64,000 nucleotides of DNA from positions 1 to 64,000 of the forward strand of contig NZ_BDBU01000054.1 of assembly GCF_001613145.1 (NCBI RefSeq), written 5' to 3'. How positions within the stretch are numbered: the first letter of the stretch is position 1; the number at the start of each line of letters is the position of its first letter. Below are positions 31,946 through 39,817 of the stretch, piece by piece. The notes beneath the pieces are model-generated. The model worked only from the letters and a program-made list of their open reading frames with translations, did not search any database and was not told the DNA's origin. A program made the translations under genes and the position numbers. Origin of the DNA: Nocardia jejuensis NBRC 103114 (GTDB taxonomy: Bacteria; Actinomycetota; Actinomycetes; Mycobacteriales; Mycobacteriaceae).

Positions 31946-33220
31946 TCAGCGCGTCGCTGTCCGCACCGCGGTGGTCTCCACGGCCACGGCGTCCGAGCCG
32001 ACGGGTCCGGCCACCCGCACCGCGGCGCTGTTGCGGACGCCGAGCCCCGCCGCACCCAGGCAGGCCAGCGCGACCACGGCCACGAACCACGGGAACACGG
32101 TGCTCAGACCCCAGGTGGTCGCGGCCCAGCCCGCGATCACGGTCGGCAGCGCCATGGCCGAGTAGGCCAGCAGGTAGTAGGCGGACATGGTCTCGCCTCG
32201 CTTGTGTTGCGGCACAACATTGGACAGGTGCCGCAGCGAACCGCCGAACCCGAGGCCGAAGGTGCCGCCGAGCGCGAAACCGGCCGCCAGCACCAGCACC
32301 CAGTTGTGGGTGTTCAGGGCCGGGATCGTCAGCACCAGCGCGATCGCCATGCCGACATCGCCGATGACGGCCGCCCGGCGCGCCGGAATGCCACCGGCGA
32401 AGAACTGCACGATCGCACCCGCCAGCGCGGTCGAGGCCACCACGGCTCCGCCGAACACCAGATTGTGGATGCCGGTCTCGGCCGAGGCCAGCGACGGGTA
32501 CAGCGACAGCAGCACGCCCAGCACCGACCAGGCCGCCATCACACCCAGCGCGGAGAACCAGAAGTCACTGCGGATCTCCTGCGGCACAGCCGGTTTGGCG
32601 ATCCGGATCCGAGTCGCGGTGCGTGCGGCGTGCGGCTCCCGCAACAGCAGCACACCGGCCGCGATCAGCAGGCAGACCAGGGTGATCGCCACGTACGGGG
32701 TGCGCAGCGGGTGCGGCGCGTACTGCGCGAGCAGTGCCGAGCCCAGAATCGCCACGGCCATACCGACATTGAAGGCGACGCCGGACAGCTGCCCGGACCG
32801 CGCGCCGTGCTGCGGGCGCAGATCCAGCAGCGCGGCCGCACCGGCCACCACGGTGGCGCCGACCGCCAGACCGTGCAGGGCGCGCGCCAGCAGCAGCATG
32901 GCGACATTGTCGGCGAGCAGGAAGACCACGAGGCCGACGATCATGAGCGCGAACGCGCCGAGCAGCACCGGCTTGCGGCCGACCGAGTCGGAGATGCGGC
33001 CGGAGACCAGGACCGCGACCAGCGCGGCGATGGCGTACACGGCGAAGACGAAGGTGGTGGTGAGCGGCGAGAAGTTCCAGGACTGCTGGTAGAGCCCGTA
33101 GAGCGGAGCGGGTGCACCCGACACGCCGAGCGCTACGCCGCTGGCGGCGAGTATCAGGGCGTACGCCCAGGTCTGGGTACCGTGCTCGGCTCGGGTCGCC
33201 ACGGCGGTTGGCGCTGCCAT
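31946..33220 (-). CDS. MFS transporter controlled by a divergent ArsR regulator
   Basis: 424 aa from the ATG at 33220, chosen for a GGAGG Shine-Dalgarno 5 nt upstream. Twelve hydrophobic helices; SGRISDSVGRKPVLLGAF (about 63-80) is the conserved MFS loop, and ARALHGLAVGATVVAGAAAL matches helix 4. Probably a proton-driven exporter of small molecules. It is divergent from a small ArsR-type gene across a long dyad, so it is likely repressed by that protein. Substrate unknown. Confidence 0.9.
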   Translation of the reverse strand: MAAPTAVATRAEHGTQTWAYALILAASGVALGVSGAPAPLYGLYQQSWNFSPLTTTFVFAVYAIAALVAVLVSGRISDSVGRKPVLLGAFALMIVGLVVFLLADNVAMLLLARALHGLAVGATVVAGAAALLDLRPQHGARSGQLSGVAFNVGMAVAILGSALLAQYAPHPLRTPYVAITLVCLLIAAGVLLLREPHAARTATRIRIAKPAVPQEIRSDFWFSALGVMAAWSVLGVLLSLYPSLASAETGIHNLVFGGAVVASTALAGAIVQFFAGGIPARRAAVIGDVGMAIALVLTIPALNTHNWVLVLAAGFALGGTFGLGFGGSLRHLSNVVPQHKRGETMSAYYLLAYSAMALPTVIAGWAATTWGLSTVFPWFVAVVALACLGAAGLGVRNSAAVRVAGPVGSDAVAVETTAVRTATR

Positions 33221-33239
33221 CGAAGCCTCCATCAGGTAA

Positions 33240-33290
33240 GTTTGATACTGATCGAACCTGACCCTACTCCAGGTTCGATGATCGTCAAAC
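33240..33290. promoter_or_regulatory. Long dyad operator between the MFS and arsR-type genes
   Basis: ATCGAACCTG (33251-33260) and CAGGTTCGAT (33270-33279) are perfect complements 9 nt apart. Outside them GTTTGA (33240-33245) pairs with TCAAAC (33285-33290) about the same centre. This suits an ArsR-type dimer or two stacked dimers. Confidence 0.65.
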
Positions 33291-33313
33291 CAGTAATGGG
33301 AGTGAGGAAACTC

Positions 33314-33628
33314 ATGCCAGATGCCGATGCGCACCCGCCGGTGGCCCCGCTGCCCGCGGTGCTCGGTGCGCTGCAGGACCCGGTCCGGCTGGAAATGATC
33401 CGCCGACTCGGCAATGCCGGGACCGCCGTACGCTGCACCGCCCTCTACGAAACCGTCGGAAAGTCCACGGCCGCGCACCACTTCAAGATCCTGCGCGAGG
33501 CCGGACTGACCGAACGCGTCACCGTGGAGGGCAACACCTGGCAGCGCCTGCGCGCCGACGATATCGAGGCCGCGCTGCCCGGACTGCTCGATGCCGTGCT
33601 CGACGCCGCCAATCGATCACGTAAATGA
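33314..33628 (+). CDS. ArsR-type winged-helix repressor
   Basis: 104 aa. The winged helix spans most of the protein: LGALQDPVRLEMIRRLGNAG (helices 1-2), CTALYETVGKSTAAHHFKIL (helix-turn-helix, recognition helix KSTAAHHFKILREAGL) and ERVTVEGNTWQRLR (wing). No CxC metal site is present, so it probably senses a small organic molecule or redox change rather than a metal. Start at ATG 33314 after GAGGAA. Divergent from the MFS gene; the dyad at 33240-33290 is the likely operator. Confidence 0.88.
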   Translation: MPDADAHPPVAPLPAVLGALQDPVRLEMIRRLGNAGTAVRCTALYETVGKSTAAHHFKILREAGLTERVTVEGNTWQRLRADDIEAALPGLLDAVLDAANRSRK

Positions 33629-33654
33629 ACAGGCCACTCGGGCCGCGCACGCGC

Positions 33655-33660
33655 TACCGT
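33655..33660 (+). promoter_or_regulatory. -10 box (TACCGT) of a leaderless promoter
   Basis: A TANNNT box 7 nt before the ATG at 33668; it overlaps and so argues against a GTG start at 33659. Confidence 0.5.
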
Positions 33661-33667
33661 GAAAGTC

Positions 33668-34234
33668 ATGCGTATTCGTGCCGCCCGGCCCGACGACCTG
33701 CCCATCCTGCAAGGGATCGAGAATGCGACGGGTGAACCTTTCCGCGACATCGGCATGATCGAGATCGCCGACGATGCCCCACCCTCGCTCGAAGTCCTCG
33801 AGGAACATCGGCGCGACGGCCGCGCCTGGGTCGCGGTCGACGATTCCGATACCCCGGTCGCCTACCTGATCAGCGAAGTGGTCGACGATACCGAGCACAT
33901 CGCCCAGGTGTCGGTGCATCCCGCGGTCGCCCGGCGGGGCATCGGCCGCGACCTGATCGACCATCTCAGCGAACACGCGCGGGCCACGGGACTACCCGCG
34001 CTGACGCTCACCACCTTCACCGAAGTGCCCTGGAACGCACCGTATTACGCGCGCCTGGGCTTCCGCGTGATCGAGGACGATGAGCTGACCCCCGGACTCA
34101 CCAAGATCCGGGCCCGCGAGGCGGAGTTCGGCCTGGATCGGTGGCCGCGCACGGTCATGCGGCTGGATCTGACACCCGCGCCCGCGCACCGGGCGCCCGC
34201 GCCGCAGACGGGCCACGGCGTCACCCTCCGATAA
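33668..34234 (+). CDS. GNAT-family N-acetyltransferase
   Basis: A 188-aa acetyl-CoA-dependent acetyltransferase. MRIRAARPDDLPILQGIE starts the fold, VAYLISEVVDDTEHIAQVSV is the central sheet, and HPAVARRGIGRDLIDHL (about 84-100) is the acetyl-CoA pyrophosphate loop (RRGIG). YARLGFRVIEDDEL is the conserved C-terminal strand. Acceptor unknown. Its own leaderless promoter and a strong terminator bracket it as a single-gene unit. Confidence 0.92.
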   Translation: MRIRAARPDDLPILQGIENATGEPFRDIGMIEIADDAPPSLEVLEEHRRDGRAWVAVDDSDTPVAYLISEVVDDTEHIAQVSVHPAVARRGIGRDLIDHLSEHARATGLPALTLTTFTEVPWNAPYYARLGFRVIEDDELTPGLTKIRAREAEFGLDRWPRTVMRLDLTPAPAHRAPAPQTGHGVTLR

Positions 34235-34242
34235 TCGAGCGC

Positions 34243-34287
34243 CGGGGACCCGGCCTCCCCTCCGAGCCGGGTCCCCGCACGGTTTTT
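34243..34287 (+). terminator. Rho-independent terminator with U-run
   Basis: A 12-bp perfect stem CGGGGACCCGGC/GCCGGGTCCCCG (34243-34254 with 34266-34277), then TTTTT at 34283-34287. It is the most classical terminator in the window and lies 8 nt past the GNAT stop. Confidence 0.9.
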
Positions 34288-34339
34288 CGTGCCGGGCACG
34301 CGTCCCGTAGCTTTTTCGTGCCGGACAAGCGTCCCGTCC
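34283..34339. repeat. Imperfect direct repeat with T-runs
   Basis: TTTTTCGTGCCGG begins two 28-nt units at 34283-34310 and 34312-34339 that agree at 24 of 28 positions (second half GCGTCCCGT in both). They lie in the 256-bp gap between the GNAT and TerD-VWA genes. No gene is seen in this gap. Confidence 0.6.
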
Positions 34340-34490
34340 TTTCCTCGGGCGGGCACGAGTAGCCGGCCACTCGTTTCGCCCGCGACGAGCCCGGCAGCGT
34401 CGGACACACCGGCTCGGCAGCGATCGCGCGAGATCCCTGTCGGTGCGAGGGTGGGGTCGGCCGAGTACGGTCCGGTGGCGTCGGGGGATG

Positions 34491-36266
34491 TCAGCGCAGG
34501 ATCCCCGCTCGCGTCGCGTCGTCGATCCAGGACGGGAACTCCGAGAGCAGGCGGTCGTACAGCTCCGCGTCGGTGATTCGGTCGATGTCGTCGACCGCGA
34601 AGAATCCGACATTGTCGACGCGACGGCCCGCCATGGTGTCCAGCTGTTCGAGCACGCCGTATCCGTTCTTCGAGCCCAGTCCGACGAACTGCCAGAAGAT
34701 CGGCTCATCCACCGCCGCCCGCAGTTCGCGCTCGATCTCCTGGTTCTTGTAGACGCCGCCGTCGGAGAAGAACAGCACGATGGTCGGCACTCGCTGCGGT
34801 GTGGCGCGCACGTACTCGCGCACCTGCGCGATCACCTTCTGCTCCTCGTTCTGAATCCCGATCTGGCGCATATCGATCTGCCCCGGCTGCAATCCGCGCG
34901 CCCGGCCCGGAAGCAGCTTCATCTGCCCGCACCGCACGTGCAGCGAAATCCACTGCGGCAGTTGCGCAATGGTCAGATCCGGCAGCCGACCCGGATTGCT
35001 CGCGAACGTCCACGCCTGCATGGCCCCGTTGTCGTCGAGCTGCGCCGCGACCGCCGCCATTCGTTCGACCACCCGATGCACCACCTGCTTCTCGTACAGC
35101 ATCGTCATCGACCCCGAGGCATCCAGCACCAGCACGACTCGCGCCGTCAACCCCTGCACCCCGTGCTTGGCCAAACTGACCGCGACCTGCTCCTTGCGCA
35201 GCGACAACCGCTTGCGCACATCCACCGGCAGCTGCTCTTCCCCCTTGGTCAATCGAACGCCGGGCTGCCCACCCCGCGGACCGGCCCCGCCCGGCGCCGC
35301 CGACCCGGGCGGTGCCAGCCCAGCCAGATCCGAGGGGCTCGGCATGTGTGGCAGCCGCGGCTGTGGTGCCTGGGGCTGACCACCGAATTGCGGCGGCGGG
35401 GGTGGCTGCTGCTGACCGTGCTGTGAGTAGTACGGCTCGCCGTGCTGAGGCTGACCGTACTGCGGAGGCTGCTGACCGTACGGCGGCAGCGGCGGCTGAC
35501 CATGCTGCGGCAGCGGCGGCTGACCATGCTGCGGCAGCGGCGGCTGGCCATGCTGCGGCTGTGAGGGCTGGCCGTACTGCGGCTGCGTGTGCGTGGGTTG
35601 CGACTGTCCGTACTGCGGTGACTGCGGTGACTGTCCGTATTGCGGCTGTGGCGGCTGGCCGTACTGCGGGTAGGACTCCGCCGGGGGCGAAGGCCGAGGA
35701 GATGGTGACGGCTGGGCCGGTCGAGGAGCTTGTGCGCCCTGCGCCGGGGCGGGCGCGTCGTCCACGGTGATCCCGAAATCCGTTGCAAGACCGGCCAATC
35801 CACTGGACCATCCCTGACCCACGGCCCGGAATTTCCATCCGCCGGCGCGCCGATACAACTCGCCGCACAGCATCGCGGTCTCCGCGCCCGCGGCGATATC
35901 GAATCGCGCGATCTCGGCCCCACCGCCGTCCAGTATTCGCAGGTTCAACCCCGGCACCTGCCCGAAGGTGCCCCCATCGGCCGACGCGCACAACGCGATT
36001 CGGTCGATATCCCCTTCCACCCCGGCGAGATTCACCTCGAGGCCGTCGACCGACCCCTGCTTGCCCGAGTACCGCACCGCCCCACTGGCATGCCCCGGTT
36101 GGTTGTAGAACACGAAGTCCGCGTCCGACCGCACCTTCCCCGAGGCCGTCAGCAACAACGCCGACGCATCCAGATCCGGGATGCCCGGCCCACCGGTCCA
36201 CCCCAGCACAGCACGAACAGCGGCCGCAGCCACGGGGACATTGGCCCCCTTGCTCAAACTCGTCAC
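34491..36266 (-). CDS. TerD-domain / VWA-domain fusion protein with Gln-Pro-rich linker
   Basis: 591 aa from GTG 36266. Residues 1-170 are a TerD stress domain: LSKGANVPV, DLDASALLLTASGKVRSDAD with the acidic calcium-binding residues, FYNQP, and GELYRRAGGWKFRAVGQGW. Residues about 171-335 are a Tyr-Gly-Gln-Pro-rich linker with internal repeats. Residues about 370-575 are a von Willebrand A domain with the metal-ion-adhesion motif DASGS (about 382-386) and FFSDGGVY. TerD proteins act in tellurite, phage and oxidative stress in complexes at the membrane; the VWA partner is usually a separate protein, and here both are in one chain. No other ter genes adjoin. Confidence 0.9.
   Translation of the reverse strand: MTSLSKGANVPVAAAAVRAVLGWTGGPGIPDLDASALLLTASGKVRSDADFVFYNQPGHASGAVRYSGKQGSVDGLEVNLAGVEGDIDRIALCASADGGTFGQVPGLNLRILDGGGAEIARFDIAAGAETAMLCGELYRRAGGWKFRAVGQGWSSGLAGLATDFGITVDDAPAPAQGAQAPRPAQPSPSPRPSPPAESYPQYGQPPQPQYGQSPQSPQYGQSQPTHTQPQYGQPSQPQHGQPPLPQHGQPPLPQHGQPPLPPYGQQPPQYGQPQHGEPYYSQHGQQQPPPPPQFGGQPQAPQPRLPHMPSPSDLAGLAPPGSAAPGGAGPRGGQPGVRLTKGEEQLPVDVRKRLSLRKEQVAVSLAKHGVQGLTARVVLVLDASGSMTMLYEKQVVHRVVERMAAVAAQLDDNGAMQAWTFASNPGRLPDLTIAQLPQWISLHVRCGQMKLLPGRARGLQPGQIDMRQIGIQNEEQKVIAQVREYVRATPQRVPTIVLFFSDGGVYKNQEIERELRAAVDEPIFWQFVGLGSKNGYGVLEQLDTMAGRRVDNVGFFAVDDIDRITDAELYDRLLSEFPSWIDDATRAGILR
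35484..35555 (-). repeat. 24-bp tandem repeat inside the TerD-VWA gene
   Basis: Three consecutive units encode QHGQPPLP. Looser YGQPQ-type units flank them. Such repeats can change copy number between strains and so vary the linker length. Confidence 0.8.
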
Positions 36267-36539
36267 CCCCGAGAGTCTGCCCGCATTTCGCACGGCGCGA
36301 CACAGATACGGGCGAGGGCGAGCACACCGTTCACCGATGCCGGGACCACGTGCGGCCGGGCGCCGCCACCGCAGCCCGCACTCGATGAACCAGCGCCGGA
36401 TTCTTCACGGATGCACCGGGAGCAGCGAGAACACCTCCGGCCGGGCCCCGAACGACGTGTCTGATTTCCGCCGGTATCGAACTCCGGGCTGCGGCAGATT
36501 GGGTAGCAGCACACGAGAGCACAGCGAAAGGATTCTCGA

Positions 36540-37025
36540 ATGAGTGTGTACACCACGATCGACAGCCCGGTCGGTGAACTGCTGCTGGTGGGTGAATCCG
36601 AGGGCGCGAGCACCGTTCTCACCGCCGTGGTCATGTCCGGCCAGAAGCACTTCGCGGTCCGCGACGGATGGACCGAGGACGCGGTCGCGTTCACCGACCA
36701 CATCGCGCAGTTGCGCGGCTATTTCGCCGGTGAGATCACCACCTTCGACATCGACACCGCCGCTCGCGGCAGCGAATTCCAGCAGCGGGTGTGGCAGGCC
36801 CTGGACGAGATCCCGTACGGCACCACGGTCACCTACGGCCAGATCGCGGCCCGCATCGGCGCGCCCCGGGCGGCGGTCCGCGCGGTGGGTGCGGCCATCG
36901 GTCTCAATCCCCTGCTGATCATCCGCCCCTGCCACCGCGTCATCGGCGCGAACGGCTCCCTGACCGGCTACGCGGGCGGCCTGCCGCGCAAGCAGCAGCT
37001 CCTGGAGCTCGAACATGCCGCGTGA
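36540..37025 (+). CDS. ogt: Methylated-DNA--protein-cysteine methyltransferase
   Basis: 161-aa suicide repair protein that takes the methyl group from O6-methylguanine. The acceptor Cys131 is in IIRPCHRVIGANGS. The DNA-binding helix-turn-helix segment YGQIAARIGAPRAAVRAVGAA is at residues 99-119. ATG with an AAAGGA Shine-Dalgarno. First of three overlapping or adjacent genes for alkylation repair; the stop overlaps the next gene by 11 nt. Confidence 0.96.
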   Translation: MSVYTTIDSPVGELLLVGESEGASTVLTAVVMSGQKHFAVRDGWTEDAVAFTDHIAQLRGYFAGEITTFDIDTAARGSEFQQRVWQALDEIPYGTTVTYGQIAARIGAPRAAVRAVGAAIGLNPLLIIRPCHRVIGANGSLTGYAGGLPRKQQLLELEHAA

Positions 37026-37785
37026 GTCCGCAACCCTCCTGTCCGGCACCGGGTTTCACAGCGCCGCCCCGGCTGCCGGACAGGCCGTCTCCGCCCTGGT
37101 AGCCGGGCAGGACTGGGCCGCGCTGGTCGCCGACCTCGACGAGCACGGCCACGCCGTGACCGGACCCCTGCTCACCCCGGAGCGGTGCCGCGAGCTGGCC
37201 GAGCTCTACGACCGGCCGAATCTGTTCCGCACCACGGTGAACATGGCCCGCCACCGCTTCGGCTCGGGCGAATACCGCTACTTCACTCACGACCTCCCCG
37301 ACGCCGTGCGCGAACTGCGAGCCGCCTTCTACCCGACGCTGCTACCCATTGCCCGGGAGTGGGCCGAACGCCTGGGCCGCCCCGGCACCTGGCCCGACCA
37401 CCTCGACGAGTGGATCGCACGCTGCCACCAGGCAGGCCAGAGCAAATCCGCGCAGATCCTGCTCCGCTACGGTCCCGGCGACTGGAATGCCCTGCACCGA
37501 GACCTGTTCGGCGACATGATTTTTCCCCTGCAGGTCGTCATCGGCCTGGATGTTCCCGGCACCGATTACACCGGCGGCGAATTCCTCATGCTCGAACAGC
37601 GCCCGCGAGCCCAGTCCCGAGGCGCCGCCCGCCTCCTGCCCCAGGGCCACGGCTTGATCTTCACCACCCGCGACCGCCCCGTCCGCGGTGCCCGAGGCTG
37701 GTCCGCCGCCCCGATGCGCCACGGCGTCAGCACCGTCCGCTCCGGCCACCGCCGCACCCTCGGCCTGGTCTTCCACGACGCCTGA
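37015..37785 (+). CDS. 2-oxoglutarate/Fe(II) oxygenase of the DNA-damage-linked family
   Basis: 256 aa. The iron ligands are His161-x-Asp163 (WNALHRDLFGD) and His236 (APMRHGVSTV), with an Arg pair at 246-247 to bind 2-oxoglutarate (GHRRTLGLVFHD). This agrees with the small Pfam family described as oxygenases acting on damaged DNA, related to AlkB in chemistry but not closely in sequence. The genomic link to ogt and an Ada-type zinc domain supports a role in oxidative removal of alkyl lesions. The substrate remains unproven. Confidence 0.88.
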   Translation: MPRESATLLSGTGFHSAAPAAGQAVSALVAGQDWAALVADLDEHGHAVTGPLLTPERCRELAELYDRPNLFRTTVNMARHRFGSGEYRYFTHDLPDAVRELRAAFYPTLLPIAREWAERLGRPGTWPDHLDEWIARCHQAGQSKSAQILLRYGPGDWNALHRDLFGDMIFPLQVVIGLDVPGTDYTGGEFLMLEQRPRAQSRGAARLLPQGHGLIFTTRDRPVRGARGWSAAPMRHGVSTVRSGHRRTLGLVFHDA

Positions 37786-37791
37786 GGCTCG

Positions 37792-38052
37792 ATGTACACC
37801 CTGCTGGGCCCGGACGGAAACCCTTACCGCAGTGCGACTCCCGGCGCCCTCGGCGGCCACCGCCGCCTGAGGATCTACGGCCGCCTCGACTGCCCCACGG
37901 CCCTGCGCGCCCTCCCCCGAGGCCCGTACGCCACCCACCGAGTCTTCTTCCCCGACGAATCCACCGCGATCGCAGCGGGTTACCGCCCCTGCGCCGCCTG
38001 CCTCCGGTCGACATACCTGGCGTGGAAAGCAACCCGGCCGACGCCTGACTGA
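37792..38052 (+). CDS. Stand-alone Ada-type metal-binding domain protein
   Basis: 86 aa matching the N-terminal zinc domain of Ada: GRLDCPTALRAL, then HRVFFPDESTAIAAGYRPCAACLRSTYLAWKA. Cys34, Cys67 and Cys70 are present. The fourth Ada cysteine is not at its usual place, and His50 may serve as the ligand. In Ada the first cysteine accepts a methyl from phosphotriesters and turns on transcription, but this protein has no AraC helix-turn-helix. It follows the oxygenase gene by 6 nt in the same operon. Could be a methylphosphotriester repair or sensing protein; inference. Confidence 0.82.
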   Translation: MYTLLGPDGNPYRSATPGALGGHRRLRIYGRLDCPTALRALPRGPYATHRVFFPDESTAIAAGYRPCAACLRSTYLAWKATRPTPD

Positions 38053-38294
38053 CGCAGTCGAACCGGGTGCCGACCTCCGCACATCGGTATCGGTGGATTC
38101 CTGTCTGCTCGACGGGCCGGGTTCCACGTCGAACACAGCATCGTCATGAAACCGGACGGAACCTGCCGGCGCGGTCGCTGACAGACCCTCGTCCGCAATC
38201 ACCGTCGCCGAGACGTTCATCCACTCGTGCCCGCCGTCCGGTCACCCGTTCAGTCCGCCGGATCACCACAGCGGAGCCTGTCCCGGAACGCACT

Positions 38295-38348
38295 TCACCG
38301 GCGCCCCGCCGCATCCCAGGGGATGCCGTGTGGCGGAGACGCCGGTGA
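38295..38348. terminator. Nested hairpin between convergent repair genes and pepR
   Basis: Outer stem TCACCGGCG/CGCCGGTGA (38295-38303 with 38340-38348), then CCGCC/GGCGG and a GCATCC/GGATGC inner stem with a 4-nt loop. It can serve both strands. The rest of the 308-bp gap from 38053 holds no gene that I can recognise. Confidence 0.65.
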
Positions 38349-38360
38349 GAGCAGGTGCTG

Positions 38361-39806
38361 TCAGTCGACCAGGCGGCGAACCGCGACCGGAAGGTCTCGG
38401 GTGCGGCGGTAGGGGCCCGCCACCGCCACCGCGTAGGGACGGGACAGCAGTTTCGCGGCGATCCTGGAGACTTCGTCGGTGGTCACCTCGTCGATGCGGG
38501 CGAGGGTTTCCGACACGCTGCGGTGGTTGCCGTAGCTGAGTTCGCTGCGGCCGATGCGGTTCATGCGGGACCCGGAGTCCTCCAGGCCCAGCACCAGACC
38601 GCCGCGCAGGGAACCCTTGGCGCGAGCGCATTCGGCATCGGTGATGCCGTCGGCCGCAACCTCTTCCAGGACGCCTCGGGCCAGACTCGCCACCGTGCCC
38701 AGGTTTTCGGGCTGGCAACCGAGGTAGACCGAGAACGCTCCGGTGTCGGCGAAGGTGTCGACGCTGGAGTACACCGAGTAGGCGAGGCCGCGTTCCTCCC
38801 GGATCCGTTGGAACAGACGGGAACTGAGTCCGCCGCCCAGGACGGTGTTGAGAATCGAGAGCGGCCAGCGCCGGTGCCCCTCGTGCCGTCCGAACGCGCG
38901 GGTGCCGAACACCAGGTGCGCCTGCTCGCTGTCGCGGTACATCCGCTGCAGCTCGGGGGCCACCCGCGGACGGAACGTGCCCTCACGACGGGGAGCGGGC
39001 TCCAGTCCGGGCTTCAGATGCGGAGCGAACGCGCGGTGCACCAGCTCGACCGTGTGCTCGTGCTCGATATTGCCGGCCACCGCGACCACCATGCGCTCGG
39101 GGCGATACCGGCGCTGATGGAACGAGCGCAGCTGCGCCGCCTGCATATCCTCGATGGTCTCGATGCTGCCGATCACCGGACGCCCGATCGGGTGATCCCC
39201 GAACAGCGCGCTCAGGAACGCGTCGCCGACCATGTCCTCGGGATCGTCGTCGCGCATCGAGATCTCCTCGAGCACCACCTGACGCTCCACGGCGACATCC
39301 TCCGCGCGGCACAGACCGTTGAGCACAACATCGGTCACCAGATCCACCGCCATGGGCAGATCCTCGTCGATGACATGGGCGTAGTAGCAGGTCTGCTCCT
39401 TGGCGGTGAACGCGTTCAGCTCGCCGCCGACCGCATCCATGGCCTCGGCGATATCCAGCGCGGAACGCGTGGGCGTCGCCTTGAACAGCAGATGCTCGAG
39501 GAAGTGCGCGGCTCCGGCCACCGTCGGGCCCTCATCGCGCGACCCGACCCCGACCCACACGCCGATCGACGCGGACCGCACTCCCGGCACATGCTCGGTC
39601 ACGACTCGTAGTCCGCCGGGCAGCACCGTACGGCGCACACCCGGATCGGTGAGCGCCGAATCGCCTTGGGCCAGAACCAGAGAAGAAGCCCCCTGCTCCG
39701 CATCGCGAAGCAAGGGGGACACGCTATGTTCGGCGCGCGCGGAGCCCTGGGTTACCGAGGCTTCCGCCTCCGGGCTTGACGCGCGCGCCGCCTTCTTTTT
39801 CGTCAC
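38361..39806 (-). CDS. pepR: M16-family zinc metallopeptidase
   Basis: A 481-aa peptidase of the pitrilysin/processing-peptidase family. The inverted zinc motif HFLEH is at 101-105 (GAAHFLEHLLFKAT), the distal Glu lies in the following helix, and the C-terminal R/Y element SRLFQRIREERGLAYSVYS is at about 330-348. It is 11 nt downstream of pnp, an arrangement conserved in actinobacteria (Rv2782c in M. tuberculosis). Natural substrates are not known. An N-terminal tail of about 50 residues is low-complexity. Confidence 0.95.
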   Translation of the reverse strand: MTKKKAARASSPEAEASVTQGSARAEHSVSPLLRDAEQGASSLVLAQGDSALTDPGVRRTVLPGGLRVVTEHVPGVRSASIGVWVGVGSRDEGPTVAGAAHFLEHLLFKATPTRSALDIAEAMDAVGGELNAFTAKEQTCYYAHVIDEDLPMAVDLVTDVVLNGLCRAEDVAVERQVVLEEISMRDDDPEDMVGDAFLSALFGDHPIGRPVIGSIETIEDMQAAQLRSFHQRRYRPERMVVAVAGNIEHEHTVELVHRAFAPHLKPGLEPAPRREGTFRPRVAPELQRMYRDSEQAHLVFGTRAFGRHEGHRRWPLSILNTVLGGGLSSRLFQRIREERGLAYSVYSSVDTFADTGAFSVYLGCQPENLGTVASLARGVLEEVAADGITDAECARAKGSLRGGLVLGLEDSGSRMNRIGRSELSYGNHRSVSETLARIDEVTTDEVSRIAAKLLSRPYAVAVAGPYRRTRDLPVAVRRLVD

Positions 39807-39817
39807 ACAGACAGTTT

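Noticed and set aside
35484..35700. Regular short repeats that could suggest a CRISPR array
   Set aside because: They are in-frame codon repeats for QHGQPPLP and YGQPQ inside the TerD-VWA gene, without unique spacers.
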